From positions 1 through 64,000 of the forward strand of contig JAPVLO010000568.1 of NCBI GenBank assembly GCA_027257055.1: a DNA stretch of 64,000 bases. The letters are read 5' to 3'. Origin of the DNA: Cephalopachus bancanus. Taxonomy: Eukaryota > Chordata > Mammalia > Primates > Tarsiidae. Positions 1-11,780 of the stretch are shown here, piece after piece. How positions within the stretch are numbered: position 1 is the first letter of the stretch; the number at the start of each line of letters is the position of its first letter. A program made the position numbers and the translations under genes. The notes under the pieces were generated by a model. That model had not been told where the DNA came from. It saw only the letters and a list, made by a program, of their open reading frames with translations, and ran no database searches.

Positions 1-44
1 CAAACACCAGCTCCTTGGCACCCTCACCACAACACTGAGGGCAG

Positions 45-205
45 GTGTTAGGTCCTCATTTCACACAAGAGGATAGTGAAGCTCAGAGAGGTGAAGCAAC
101 TTTCTCAAGGTTATGTGGTTAACAAGGGCCAGAGACAGGGTTCAAATCAAGGGTTCAAATACACTATTTCATGTACTGCTGCCCTGGCCAGGTTAGTGCC
201 CTTCA
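45..205 (-). repeat. MIR SINE, degraded
   Basis: Read on the minus strand this matches the tRNA-derived MIR core. On the plus strand, 'gctcagagaggtgaagcaac', then 'tctcaaggttatgtgg' and 'gggttcaaat' reproduce the usual reverse-oriented MIR order of 3' domain, core and B-box region. It is old and diverged. The 71-codon open frame overlapping it is chance. Confidence 0.75.
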
Positions 206-1984
206 CTTTAAAGCCCAGGCTTCCAGAATATAGCTGGGAACAGAAAATTAAAATTTTAAGGCAGATTAATATTTTACAAATATTGATGTAATTTACTATT
301 CTACCTTCCTGAGCATGTGATCTTTCCCTAGTTGGCTCATGATACCCAACTGCCCAGAAATTTTTTTGAGGTTATGTGTGTGTATATGTGTGTGTGTGCT
401 GGGGTTAAGACATGTTAAAGAAGAAATTCAGAAGGACCATGATCATGTTCACAGAGTATGATCATGCAGCAGGGCAACAGCTTTGTAAGTCAAGTGACGG
501 TCTTAAGAAAGGATTTGGTCAGTTTTTAAAGCTCATCCCCCTATTACAACCTAGCATATTCAGCCTCAAGGACCCAGAGTAAAACTGAAACACGCTGAAT
601 CCATACAGCAAAACTATGAGTCTCACTGCTCAGTGCTAGAAGGAGAAAAAGGCCCAGGGGAACCAAGAGACAAATGAGCCCCTTTCCCTCCTAGAAGAAA
701 AAGGAAAGGAGAAAAGGGAGAACAAACCACGCTCGTGTGGATTTCTGATTCATTTCTGATTCATTTCTCTCCAGCCTTTAGTGAGGAGATGGGGAGGGCA
801 TTCAGAAAAATTAAGGTAACACTGAGAGTGAATGAGGCTCAGCATGGAAGCCCCCGGGTTAAACTGCAGTGCTGCCAGCCCTCAATTCCAATGTGCCATA
901 GACTTGGAGTGTGTGTAAACATTTCATAGGGATCTCCTGTGATAGGATAAAAGCCTCCTTCAGCTGAGTCTTGGGGTGGACAGCTGGGCCAGCAGGTAGA
1001 TGGAACACTCGGCAGAGACCCAGGGTTTGTTCAGTAACCAGTGAGGCCAAGTCACCACTGAATATGAAACAATTTGATAGGGTTAGCAGACCTGGGATTT
1101 ATCACATACAGCCCTCAGTAAATAGTGGGGACAACAACAAACAGCTCATTCAAAAGGGAACTGAGTTATTTCCCTCGTGGCCTTGGAGGCAGGGGTCACT
1201 GTGCCTGAGGACCCCAAGCTCTTCCTGCCATGATTAGGATGCATTTGTTCCCTCCCTCCACGGAACCATGGTGTGTTAGATATTCTTTTCCCTACCCCAC
1301 ACAAGATCCATTTCTACCTTTTCTGTGTCGACTGAATTCCCTTGACCTCTGGTTTCTGGCTGCCTTTGGCCAATGGAAGGCATCAGCAGAAAACTCAGAG
1401 TATGGGTGGCAACAGAGATTAGGCTTATTTCCCTTGTGCCTCTTCCCTATCTGACAGTTGGTTAAAGGAGACTTCATTCTCTTGCTGGCAGTCACAGCTC
1501 CTGATGGGCAGTCTTCTCTCATAACTATAGGCCTCACTGGGCTCTGGAACCCTTCCCTCCCATTACCCTTTTAGGTACTTTCCCATCTCGTGTTGGCTTC
1601 TCTTAACCCTATCTATACTTTTTAAAAAATAGATCCTTTTTGAGTGTGGTTCCTGCTGGGTAGAATGACTTTCTGTTCTGATTTGTCCCAGATGGTTCCA
1701 GTTCATTCCTATTATTCCAGTGTAATTATTGCAGCATTCCTCTTTACTCTCAGAAGATTCTGGTTTGGACAGTATCCTACTCGTGGGATCCTGACTGCTG
1801 TACCATCTTAGGGAGAATGACAGGAGGAGGTGCCATAGATTTCATTGAACCGTATTGAGCCCTTAACTAATTGGCTTTCCTGCTCATTCACAGGAGGGCA
1901 TCAGATTAGTTATAGACATAATCAGAGAAACTAAATTTCCTCTACACTTGCGGGTTGTGATGTGAGTGATGTTTCTAGTCCTGG
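206..1984. other. Unassigned non-coding DNA
   Basis: No gene or confidently named repeat was recognised. There is a short interrupted TG run near 377-400, a purine-rich stretch at about 640-727 and a 12-bp direct duplication near 740-768. The part from about 1230 to 1640, with 'tttggccaatggaaggcatc' and a later pyrimidine-rich end, looks like an old LTR or other mammalian repeat, but I cannot assign it. Open frames here are 60-90 codons and lack protein character. Confidence 0.5.
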
Positions 1985-2096
1985 TGCTCAATTGTTACTC
2001 CTGGGGAACAGGAATCTACCTTATACATCTTTACCAGCTCTGTTATACCTAGTACCCTGCTTGGCCTGAGGTTCATAAACACTGTCTAAATGAACA
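1985..2096 (+). repeat. L2 LINE 3' end
   Basis: The stretch 'cctagtaccctgcttggcct' followed by 'ggttcataaacactgtctaa' matches the L2 terminal motif, whose consensus is roughly 'cctagcacagtgcctggcac' followed by 'gtgctcaataaatgtt'. It is a 5'-truncated old copy. Confidence 0.65.
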
Positions 2097-2232
2097 ATAG
2101 GGGAATGGTGTCACCATGTTCAATCAGTGTGACAACTCATTCACACATGGAGGTAACCATGGCACCAGTTTTTACAGGAGCTACATATACTTCACAGAGG
2201 GAGCTGACATTAAAGAAAAAAGAACTGATAGA

Positions 2233-2233
<1 letters not shown>

Positions 2234-2288
<55 letters not shown>
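2234..2288. repeat. (TG)n microsatellite, about 27 units
   Basis: An uninterrupted TG dinucleotide run. It generates two spurious cysteine-valine open frames. A pure run of this length is expected to be polymorphic. Confidence 0.98.
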
Positions 2289-2292
<4 letters not shown>

Positions 2293-2299
2293 TTGGTCA

Positions 2300-3235
2300 T
2301 GAGATTATAATTTCCACATGAATTCACAATGAAGTCTCCTTTCTGTTATGAGCATGACATATTTAGAGGTTTGCCTGCAGATACCATGGTCCCAGGAGTG
2401 AGCATCCCTGGGTCCAGTTAGTCTCCTTGTATCTGGAGTTAGAACTCACTGTCTCTACCTCTTGCCTGACCTCATTCTTTTTAAAAAAAATCTGAATCAG
2501 TATAAGAAACTCAATAGAACTTCAGTTTGTTCCTCTAGAGAAGCAGAAATCCGGGGTACTCAACAGCCCCACCTGTCTATGGCAACTTCTAGAAACTCAC
2601 CTGGCCTTTTCCCCTTCTGGATGGGTTGCACTTTTTCTCAGGCAGTGGTGGTTATCACTGAGATAATGGTGGTCAGTGTCGGGTGCTTCTGTGTGCTCTG
2701 TGCCAGTCAGTCTTGGGTGATGCTGTAGTTATAGTCCTGAAAATGACACTTACTTCCAGGGTGGTTCTCTTGAGTGTTCTTTGATTTTGACTACTGCTCT
2801 TCTGGGTTCCTTTTCTCTGCTATACAGGGCTCACTCTCAAATTAAGCAGTCTCTACCCTCAGGTTTGGGATTCCTTTGAGGTCACCTTTTTGCTATAGCA
2901 ACTTGTACTGATCCTCCCTGCTCTGAACTTGTCCCTGGTATTTATGGGCTCCTTACCTTTTCTCTGGCCCTGGCATCCCTGATAAAAACCATAGTTTTTG
3001 ACTCTAGACCGTTATGATCAACCCCACTTGCTTTCTGTAACTCTGAAAGGACAATGGGTTCCCAAAATAAAGAGAGGTGTCATGCTTAATATATAGCTGA
3101 AAATTCTTTGTCACTCTTCCCATCAAGAAGTGAAATCTAATTCTCTTCCCCTTGAACATGCCTGGCCACAGTGGTTTGCTTCTGAAAAATAAAATGTAAA
3201 GAAAATGATGCTTTGTGACTACCAAAGCTGCACCT
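2300..3235. other. Unassigned non-coding DNA
   Basis: Moderate GC, no recognisable gene, no clear repeat family. Short open frames only (88 codons at most). Confidence 0.5.
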
Positions 3236-3239
3236 TAAA

Positions 3240-3500
3240 AGGTGACATAGTGTTGGCCTGGCGTTCTGTCTTTCCTGGGAGGCTCGCTCTTGAAACCCAA
3301 CTCAGGCCACACATAAGGACACCTTCCTGTCCACTCCCAGCTCCAGCTTCTATCTGACTGCAACCACTTAAGACCTTGAGAGGAAACCAGCTAGCTGAGT
3401 CCATTCAACCCCTTGACCTATGAAAAGTAATATCAATAAACAATTATTGCTGTTTCAATGCCACTATGTTTTGATTAGTTTTTTAGGCAGCTGTAGACAA
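3240..3500 (+). mobile_element. MLT1-class MaLR LTR, 3' part
   Basis: The order 'gaggaaaccagct', 'gctgagtccattcaacccc', 'taatatcaataaacaattat', 'tgttttgattagttttttag' and 'gcagctgtagacaatcataa' follows the conserved 3' third of MLT1-type ERVL-MaLR LTRs, including the AATAAA-like region. The 5' portion is missing or too diverged to recognise. Confidence 0.65.
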
Positions 3501-3504
3501 TCAT

Positions 3505-4268
3505 AATGAGAAGCCAAAAGAACTTGGAAAAAGTTCTTGAGAACCAGAAGGTGAAGAAAAGTTTACATATAAAGCACAATAATACGCTGGGGAGTCTGAG
3601 ATTCTTAGTCAACCAAAGGAAAGATCAAGGGGAAATTTTAAAAATATCTTTAAAAACACAGTAAAGGAGACTAAACCTTCTTGATTTTTAGTGAGGACAT
3701 GATAACAGGAAATCAACTTAAATTGCAGCATGACAAATTTGGGATTGATGTAAGCAGTGACTTTTGAGTGGGGGAATAGTCTTGGGCACTCATGTTTTAG
3801 TGAATCATAGTTTTTCTTGTCCTCTTACTTGGTCAAGTGTCTGCCCTCCCTTCATGTTCACCGTGATCTCTAAAAACCATTACTATAGAATATAATAAGT
3901 ACATACTGAAATAAAATGTGTTAATAAATTTAGATAAATATTACTTGACTTTTAAAGAATTTTAAAAATAATGAAATTATACCCAAACCAGATTTTTTTG
4001 GAATGCTATCATCTCCTTAAGTAGTAGTATTTTTTTAAAAAGTAACACCTCTGGATTAATTTGTTTGGAGCTATGCAATATAATTTCCCAAAAGATTCAC
4101 ATAGAAGTTGGTGGACTGGAGTGATAACACTTCTCAGTATTCTCATTACACACCAGGCTATTTTACAATTTTATGGCTTTCAACTTTCTTCAACCTTGAA
4201 AGCCTCATCGTACCTCATGTGCTTGTATTCTTATTGCTAAGTATCAGCCACACTCTATCCAAAATCAA
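3505..4268. other. Unassigned AT-rich DNA
   Basis: AT-rich sequence with no gene or repeat that I can name. Confidence 0.5.
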
Positions 4269-4271
4269 ATA

Positions 4272-4609
4272 CAGTTTTTCCTCTATATTAGTGAGTTCCA
4301 CCTCCATGGATTCAACCAAATTTGGATCAAAAATACTTGCATAAATAAAATGGATGGTTATGTCTGTACTGACAAGTGCAGACCTTTTTTCTTATTATTT
4401 CCTAAACAATACGGTATAACTATTGACATAGTATTTACATGTTGCTAGACATTATACGTTATCTAGAGATGATTTAAAGTATACAGAAGGATGTGCATAG
4501 GTTATATGCAAATACTATGCCATTTTATATAACAGACTTGAGCATCATTGGATTTTGGTATCCGCAGGGGTCCTAGAACCAACCTCCCACAAATACAGAG
4601 GGACAACTT
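4272..4609 (-). mobile_element. MER2-type Tigger (pogo/Tc1-mariner) non-autonomous element
   Basis: Near-complete copy. The inverted ends are 'cagtttttcctct' on the left and 'agagggacaact' on the right, flanked by TA. Internal landmarks of the family are all present: 'tggattcaaccaaatttgg', 'cctaaacaatacggtataac', 'ctagagatgatttaaagtat', 'ggatgtgcataggttatatg' and 'ttggtatccgcaggggtcct'. There is no transposase. It is opposite to the usual MER2 consensus direction. Confidence 0.88.
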
Positions 4610-4614
4610 TATTA

Positions 4615-6148
4615 TGCAACTTAACAATCATTTATATAGCTCATGATTCTGCGAGTTGGCTGAGTCCTATAGAGTTTTTGAAACTAGTCTGAGACCTTGT
4701 TATATTTTACATGGTTTTGTTAAGCCATCAGCATGTGAGGTGCTCTGTAGCCACCAGGAATATGGTAGCTTATCAACAGACTCAGAAACCCTTCATTAGA
4801 CCTCTGCACACACCCAGTCTTGAAATAAACCTTTGTTTCTTTTCCCCACCCCTCCCACACACGTACCCACCCACTGCTACTCATTTGGCAGAATTCTGGA
4901 TTTACAGAAAGCATCCAGAAATCTCTTAGAGGAAAAAGGTTGCCTTCCTTTTGTGTCTTAAACATAATCACAAAAGCCGAACTCAGAGAATTCTCTTCCT
5001 ACTGCAATTTTTGATGCTGGAGGGCATTTATTCAGTTTTATTATTTTCTTGTTAAAGAATATTTAATCTTACTAGTGGGTGGGTGTGGGTGGCGATCACA
5101 TCAGAGGAAAGAAAAAGAAATCCAGTCATATTTCTGAGAAAAAAATATTGTATTAACCGTTACATGATGGTGCATTCTTTATAGTTAATATTCAGCTCAG
5201 GAAAGAGCACAAGAGAATAGCTTCCAAACTATGGAAAAAGCAAAATCAACTCTGTGTAGGCCATACTCTATGTTAACAAACTCTGAGCTGCTTTCTCTAG
5301 GAAACCAGATTCATTTGCTGGTGGACAATTTTTCAGAATTAGCCTATTGTTTATAGAGTGCCCTAGAGCTAGAAATTAACACTGGCTAAACAATAGATCA
5401 GAGGTTCTCTTGACCTACAATGTTAAACATCCAATAGAACTAAGAGAAAGCCTTGGAAGGTTTAAAATAAAAGTACCAAGACCAGAATCTGGAGAAAATA
5501 CCTAAATGACACTGCCATTAACCAAATCACAGTAGTGAAGTGCTGTAACTGGAGACTGTCTGTGAACTATGTTCCTCCCCTGAGCAGAGTCTCTTGGAGG
5601 GAGATCTGAATGCTGCACCTTTACGGCCATCTCAAGGGGTCAAAAAATGTCTTTGTTCATATTAGTTGGTTCCTGGTCTGGGTCAAATCCTCATAAGAGA
5701 CTTTCTGTAAATGCGAAATTGAATAGCATTGTCTAGAAAAAGAAATACTGCAGAGTATTTCTGGAGAATAAGTGAGGCATTTAATTGAACAAATATGATA
5801 TTATGAAAAGTTAATAGTTTTCATTTGGAAAAGAGCAATACAGGTGCCAACTTGCCCTGTTTGGTTTCTTAAAGGAAGCTAGACCCTAAGTATTTTTTCC
5901 ATGTTTAACTTAAAAAATGTAGATTTTTAAAGCACCATCTTCAGTTGTAAAGTTTCAGTAATTCATTCTGGTATCTCTTTCCTGCCTAATTGCACTACTC
6001 AGACTTATTTAAATTTTGTTTTAGACAAATCCCAGGAATATAACAGTAGAGGTAAATTAAAAGGATATAGCAAATATCCCCACTTTTACTTCTTAGTTCC
6101 CCTGCTGTGAAATCATTGTTTTTTTCATGTTTCCCTCTTCTCTTCTCC
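4615..6148. other. Unassigned non-coding DNA
   Basis: Over 1.5 kb of AT-rich sequence with no recognised gene or repeat; may hold very old repeats beyond recognition by eye. Confidence 0.5.
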
Positions 6149-6149
6149 T

Positions 6150-6720
6150 TTATTTGTGATGTTAAGGAGGGAAATCTTTGCCTTTACCTTCTTTGGGTTC
6201 AGTGACTAGGGCCTATAAATTAAACTGATAAAAGATAGATAAGGAAGAAAAGACAGATTTTAATCACCAACATGTATGTGCAGATAGGATTTCACAAAGA
6301 AATGGGACCTAAAAGGGCAGCTAGAATTTGGCGCTTATATAGCATCTTAATAGGGAAAAGATGGGTGGGGGAGAAAGGACACTTATGAAAAACCAAATGA
6401 CTTTTCCCTTAGGACCTTAGATGGGATATATAATCGTTTTTGTGATAATATTTGTTAAGGCATGGAGTGGAGACTTCTCCGTCTCAGTCTTCCCTACTTG
6501 CTCCCAGGGAGAGGATTTATGGCAATTGAGTTGTTTTGAGTTCTTTGGGAATCTCTGCTTCTGGGTAGATAAGGGATTTAAAGTATTCAAATGCTTTCTG
6601 CTCAAAATATTTTTTTTGTGCCACAGTGACATACTCTGGACCTCCTCATTGACATGGATACTGAAATATTGTTTTGCCACACAATTTGAGAACCCAGATC
6701 ATAGGTAGCATGTAAGGCCC
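6150..6720 (-). mobile_element. Probable ERV1-type solo LTR
   Basis: On the minus strand a promoter-like 'gctatataagcgcc' is followed by 'ttttaggtcccatttctttg', 'ctgtcttttcttcc' and 'tcagtttaatttatagg'. This resembles the 3' end of MER4-group gammaretroviral LTRs. The subfamily and exact ends are not resolved. A related LTR lies near 10.7-11.3 kb. Confidence 0.4.
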
Positions 6721-7034
6721 AGTCATACTACTGGTACTCTCTCATCAGTTTAGTGTACTCACTAGAAACTATTTAATGTTGGTGATGGAAAACAAGTCAG
6801 AAGAGCTTGTAAGTGGCATTCACTGATGGCATAATCATGGGAACAACTTCTTGCAAAGAAAAATAAGTATAGCCCTTCCAATCAGAATAGAACCATGATA
6901 CGAAAGAGGAATTGGAATTAAGGCCATGGGGGAAGGGAAGAAAAAGGATAGAAAGTATCAGACAGAAGATTTTAGAGCCAAACAATAACTGGTTTGTAGC
7001 TGGTTACACTCACTGCTAAATGAAAAGTCGGAAA

Positions 7035-7215
7035 CTGTTGGAGTGGGGTACATAACATCAATAAGGGTACCTAATCTCAAACTAGGTGAAGTGGGGACCA
7101 AAGGAAGGCCCAAACTTTACCTATATGATGACCACTTGTATACCTAATTCTGAGTAGTACCCCACATCTTTAAAATAAAAAAAATAAAAAAAAAGTAAAA
7201 TAAAAAAAAGAAAAG
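7035..7215 (+). mobile_element. Young 5'-truncated L1, 3' UTR only
   Basis: It carries the 3' end shared by several copies here: 'catcaataagggtacctaat', 'gaaggcccaaactttacct', 'atgaccacttgtatacctaa' and 'ccccacatctttaaaataaa', then an impure A-rich tail. The flanks share a short 'gaaaag(t/c)c' that may be the target-site duplication. This 3' UTR is not the human L1PA type. Confidence 0.8.
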
Positions 7216-7461
7216 CCTATAGGTGAGAAACAATGAAAGTGTCACATGACTAGGGAATTGACAGCACTAGCAAATCAGCAACAGGCCTGGAGAAATTAAA
7301 CCTTGGCAATACAGGCAGAGACCATAATCACAGTTGCCGTGACCCCTTTACATTTTCTACCTGAGTTGCAAACGAGATGAGGGTGAAAACAAAGGTCAGT
7401 GTTTATGCTGCTGGTATCCCATGGAATCATTTTAGAGGTTTTGATGAAAAGCTGTGAAATC

Positions 7462-7463
<2 letters not shown>

Positions 7464-7516
<53 letters not shown>
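7464..7516. repeat. (TG)n microsatellite
   Basis: Uninterrupted run of about 26 GT units. It creates overlapping spurious frames on both strands. Confidence 0.98.
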
Positions 7517-7518
<2 letters not shown>

Positions 7519-7699
7519 AAGATAAGCATCTCTGAGAGGCACGGGCAACAGGATTATGTAATGGATGGGTTTGCAGGTATAACTTTGCCTTTGACCAGAG
7601 TGGTTCCAGATTAAATAGTGTATGTATTTGAAGTTCTACCAGAGGTGGGAAGTTACTTGATGCCTTTGAATAAAGAATACTCCTATACTATCAAGGGGT

Positions 7700-7945
7700 T
7701 GATTTTCTTTGAAAAATGAGCATATTCAACTATATTTATTGCACTGTTGTTTTTAGTGACAAAAAAATCTTTTAACAATCCTAATATACATCAATAAGAA
7801 AATTATTGAATAAATTGCAATATATTCATACTCTGCAGTCATTATAAATGAGCTTGATCGTTATCTGTTGATGTTGAGAGATATCCATGAAGAAAAATAT
7901 ACCATGCCATTCAAAATTACTCTACAATCATACTTTATAGACTCT
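7700..7945 (+). repeat. Old L1M 3' fragment
   Basis: 'tatatttattgcactgttgt', 'atacatcaataagaaaatta', 'ttgaataaattgcaatatat' and 'atactctgcagtcattataa' follow the L1MC/L1MD-type segment between ORF2 and the 3' end. The copy is diverged and incomplete. Confidence 0.7.
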
Positions 7946-7949
7946 AACA

Positions 7950-8825
7950 AGCAAACTTGTTAAATTATATATCTTTGAATTTAGCTGGTAGATAGATGAA
8001 CTCCTTACCTTGTGCATGGCTCACTTTTCTCTGCCTCAACATAGCTAAAATAATCCTGAGAAAGTGATGATTACAATAGTAAAATGACTACTTTTTAAAA
8101 CTTAAAAGAGTAAGACAATTTGGGGAGGTAAAAGGTGGAGTAATAAATCTGCAAAATTATTTGTTTACGCTTAGGTAATTTAAAAAAAGTTTTCAGATGA
8201 GAGAAGAAAAGACCAGATGCTGCATACTACTGTTTGAGTAGCAGGAAAGGAGATAGAGAAGCAAAAGTGGTCAATCTAAAAGGTATAGAATTACCTATGT
8301 AACCTCATATTTGTACAGAGAATTGTGGTTTTAGACATTTTCACATCTAGTTCCTCACTTGTCAGAAAGCTGGATGTATGCCTGCCATTTCACAGAAAAA
8401 CAAAATAAAAATAGAACTAGATTAGTTCTGCCTAAGTTCTGTCTCTGAGTGCTAGCTAAATTGGGCAATTGATAAATCTGTATGTGGAGTCAGTCAAGAG
8501 AAAATAAAGGTTTTCGTCATTGAAGTTTAGAATTGAGATGTTCTTCAGTGTAAATAAGTACATGAGCTGTGCTCTGGATTATGCTCACAGCTCTCCTATA
8601 TTTTACAGAGGCTATGACAGACTCAGAAGCAGAATGAGGATGGATTAAAAGGGATACCATCTGGGTAGTGATGTAGTTTCGGAGGAAAGAACAGAGGACT
8701 TGGAGTAAAGAGGTCACAGATTAATTGAGGTGATGATTGTGATGATTCTGGGTATGGAACTTCCACTTCTGAGCAAGGTAGACTAGTTAATTAAGATTAG
8801 CTTTCCTGCTAAAGACAATTAAGAA
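7950..8825. other. Unassigned AT-rich DNA
   Basis: No gene or confident repeat recognised. Confidence 0.5.
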
Positions 8826-8826
8826 A

Positions 8827-8829
<3 letters not shown>

Positions 8830-8914
<85 letters not shown>

Positions 8915-8924
8915 ACACACACAC
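8830..8924. repeat. Compound (CT)n(CA)n microsatellite
   Basis: About 20 TC units pass directly into about 26 AC units, with one AG interruption near 8910. It is one of the longest tandem tracts in the window. Confidence 0.98.
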
Positions 8925-10116
8925 CAGTATATTAAAATAATATTCTGGCAAGTGCCAGATCAGATAACTAAAAAAAAAAAAAATAGAGTGAAGAATTACT
9001 GGGTCAGGGACCAAAGGAAATAGATACCCAGGGAGTGAGTCAGAGTTTGGGGCCACATTGTCTTTTCTCTAGGACCTTTACCATTTCCTTAGCAGGTGAC
9101 TGAGAACCTAAAAGGTTGAATGCTGCTTTTGACAGCTTTATCAAAGTAGAGATACAAGATTTGGCATTCAGGGCTTTCAGGCCCTGGGACCATAGAAGTG
9201 TTGTATCCTAAGAGTAAGGTTTCACCGGACACAGACAAGCCCTCACAGATACTGCAGCTCAAGTCATTTCAATCCCTGAGTGGATTGCAGTATTCCCAAA
9301 TTACCCTAATACTTAGGTCATAGCAGAAGCAATTAAAACTCATTCTAGAGGAGGATAATTTTATCCTAGACCTCACATTATTTTTACTAATATTTTAAAA
9401 ATATAATGTCTGACAGTGCATAAGGAGACAAGGTCACCTAAAAGAAAATCAGCAGAAATAACCAATAATACAAAGAAACCAAAGAGGATCTCAGTATTAA
9501 AAGGATGAGATACATACTTTAAATTACTTTTTACTGTGGAAATTAAAATTGAGAATATTGACATATAATTTTGAATATGCAAAAGGACAAAAAATAAATT
9601 CCATAAATGAAATGCAATAAAAAATTAAGAATGGACTGGATGAGTTGCAGTAGATTAGACAGAGCTAAAGAGATAATTAATGAACAGAGGGGTAGTTCAG
9701 AAAAAGAAATTTAGAATTAAGTTGAGTTAGTTGAATGGATAGAACATACAGAAGACAAAGTAAAAAATGTAGTAATATGACCTAGTACACATGTAATTAG
9801 AATCTCAGATATAGAAGAACAAGGGAGACAGGAACAGAGCAACATTTGAAAAAAAAAAACAAAACTGAGAACATTTCAAAATAAATAAAAAGTATCAAGC
9901 CCTTTTGGTTCCAAGCAGAATATATAAAATGAAATTAGAACCTGATAATAAATAATAAAACTATTGAAAACCCAAAATAAAGAAACAATTTTAAAGCAAA
10001 CTAGAATAAAAATATCAATTACTTTCAAAGAAACAACAATTGGAATGACAACTGACTTCGCAACAGAAACATTATAAGCCCAATACCTTGGAATATGTCC
10101 TTAAAATATTGAAAGA

Positions 10117-10400
10117 GCCGGGCTCAGTGGCTCAGCTTGTAATCCCGCGCCTTTGAGAGGCTGAGGTGAGTGCCTGAGCCCGCGGGTTCGAGACCTGCCT
10201 GGGCAGCGAGACCTCATCTCTACAATAAATCAAAAAAATCAGCCGGGCGTGGTAGCGCGTGCCTGTAATTCCGGCTGCTTGGAAGGCTGAGGCGGAAGGA
10301 TCGCCGGAGCCCAGCAGGTCGAGGCTGCGGTGGCCGGGAGTGGCCACTGCGCTCCAGTCTGGGCGACAGAGTGAGACTCCAACTCAAAAAAAAAAAATAA
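10117..10400 (+). mobile_element. Lineage-specific young Alu dimer
   Basis: Full left and right 7SL-like arms. Diagnostic features shared with copies at 20231, 31952, 47846 and 56470 are 'tggctcagcttgtaatcc', 'gcgggttcgagacctgc', 'acaataaatca', 'ggagcccagcaggtcgagg' and 'gtggccgggagtggccac'. This copy lacks about 9 bases after 'gaggtgagtg'. It ends in a short A tail and is inserted into L1M. Confidence 0.95.
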
Positions 10401-10729
10401 GAGAACGTGGAAAGAAGAAAATAATAAAAAGCAGAAATTAATGAAATAGAAAAAAGTACAATAGAAAGCATCAACAAGGATACAAGTTGGTACTTTAAAT
10501 CAAATGATAAAATTGATTAAAAATCATAATATATCTGAACATTCTACAGATATAAAATATATTAGAAGGCCATTATATACTACTTTATGCCAATAAGCTT
10601 GAAAAATGAAGACGAACTAGACAAATGTATAGAAAGATATAACTTTAAAAGCCCAACACTAGAAAAAAATAGAAAAACTGAGGAATATTAAAACTGTTTA
10701 TCAAAATGGTATGTATAAACTTTTCTACA

Positions 10730-11268
10730 TGTAGGGGAGGAGATACATTGTTTTCCCACATAGGTTCTTAGTTGAGACATTCTCCTGAAAATAAAAGTCA
10801 GATTAACAAGAAAAAAACCAGCAGAAGTTTATTGACACGTGCTGTACTCACCATGCGGGAGTGGTCTCAGTTCAAAAGTATCTCTCAAAGCACTGGCTTG
10901 GGGGTTTTGCTTAAATAGTATTTTAACAAAGAGCCATAGATACTATAGTGACAAGACAAACGAGAGAGCATCGTCAGCTTTCCAAAAGGTGGGAAAATGT
11001 GGGAAGGTAAGTTTACAGGAAGAGTAAAGTCTGTTCTTATATCTTCTGGTACAAGCTGTCTCTGAGTCGATAAGCAAGCATTGTAAAGGGGCTTATCTTT
11101 AGGCAGGAAAAGGCAGCCAGGAGGGCAGGAAGATCTTTATCTTTGTCAATTGCTGTCCTACCATTGGGCAAGCAGAGGGAAGGACAGTGTTCCCCTGCAT
11201 TTTAAACTTTTCCAGCTCAACAATCTCTGGTATTTTAGAGAGAAATATTTTGGTTTTCTTCATACACA
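10730..11268 (-). mobile_element. Solo LTR, probably ERV1/MER4 group
   Basis: It interrupts L1M ORF2 between 'aaaactgtttatcaaaatgg' and 'aattcccaggtgaattcatt'. On the minus strand it opens with 'tgtgtatgaagaaaacc', has a 'gtcaataaacttctgctgg' polyadenylation-type signal near its 3' end, and closes with 'atctcctcccctaca', in line with TG...CA-ended gammaretroviral LTRs. No internal retroviral genes flank it. The subfamily is uncertain. Confidence 0.6.
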
Positions 11269-11391
11269 AAAAATTCCCAGGTGAATTCATTAGTGAATTT
11301 TACCAAACTTTTAATGAAAATAAAATACCAATCTGTCAAAAACTATATAACATATAAAGAAAAATGGAACATTCTCTAACTCATTTTAGAG

Positions 11392-11780
11392 CAGCGGTCT
11401 CCAACCTTTTTGGCATCAGGAACTGGTTTCATAGAAGACAATTTTTCCATGGAGGGTGCAGGGGTGGGGAGGGCAGGGATGTGCAATCAAGCCTCACTGC
11501 TAAAGTTCATATGTATTTGCAGCTGCTCCCCAGCATTAGCATCACTGCCTCAGCTCCACCTCAAATCATCAGGCATTAGATTCTCATAATGAGCACAACC
11601 TAAATCCCTCCCATGTGCGGTTCACAACAGTGTTCATGTTCCTATGAGAATCTAATGCTACCACTGATCTGACAGAAAATGGAGCTCCACTCACCTGCTA
11701 CTCACCTCCTGCTGTGTGGCCCAGTTCCTAACAGGCCACTAACTGGTACCAGTTCATGGCCTGGGTGTTGGGGACCCCTG
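11392..11780. mobile_element. MER1-type hAT-Charlie DNA transposon
   Basis: The termini 'cagcggtctccaaccttttt' and 'ttggggacccctg' form inverted ends. Family landmarks are 'agaagacaatttttccatgg', 'attagattctcat' followed by its inverse 'tatgagaatctaatgc', and 'gtgtggcccagttcctaaca'. The internal attagattctcat/atgagaatctaat pair is a long-range hairpin typical of the family. It is inserted into L1M; the flanking 8 bp (ttttagag/ttggagat) are a weak duplication. Confidence 0.9.

Noticed and set aside
10185..10201. tRNA-like T-arm sequence that could suggest a tRNA gene
   Set aside because: It is the B-box region of an Alu; no acceptor or anticodon arms are present.
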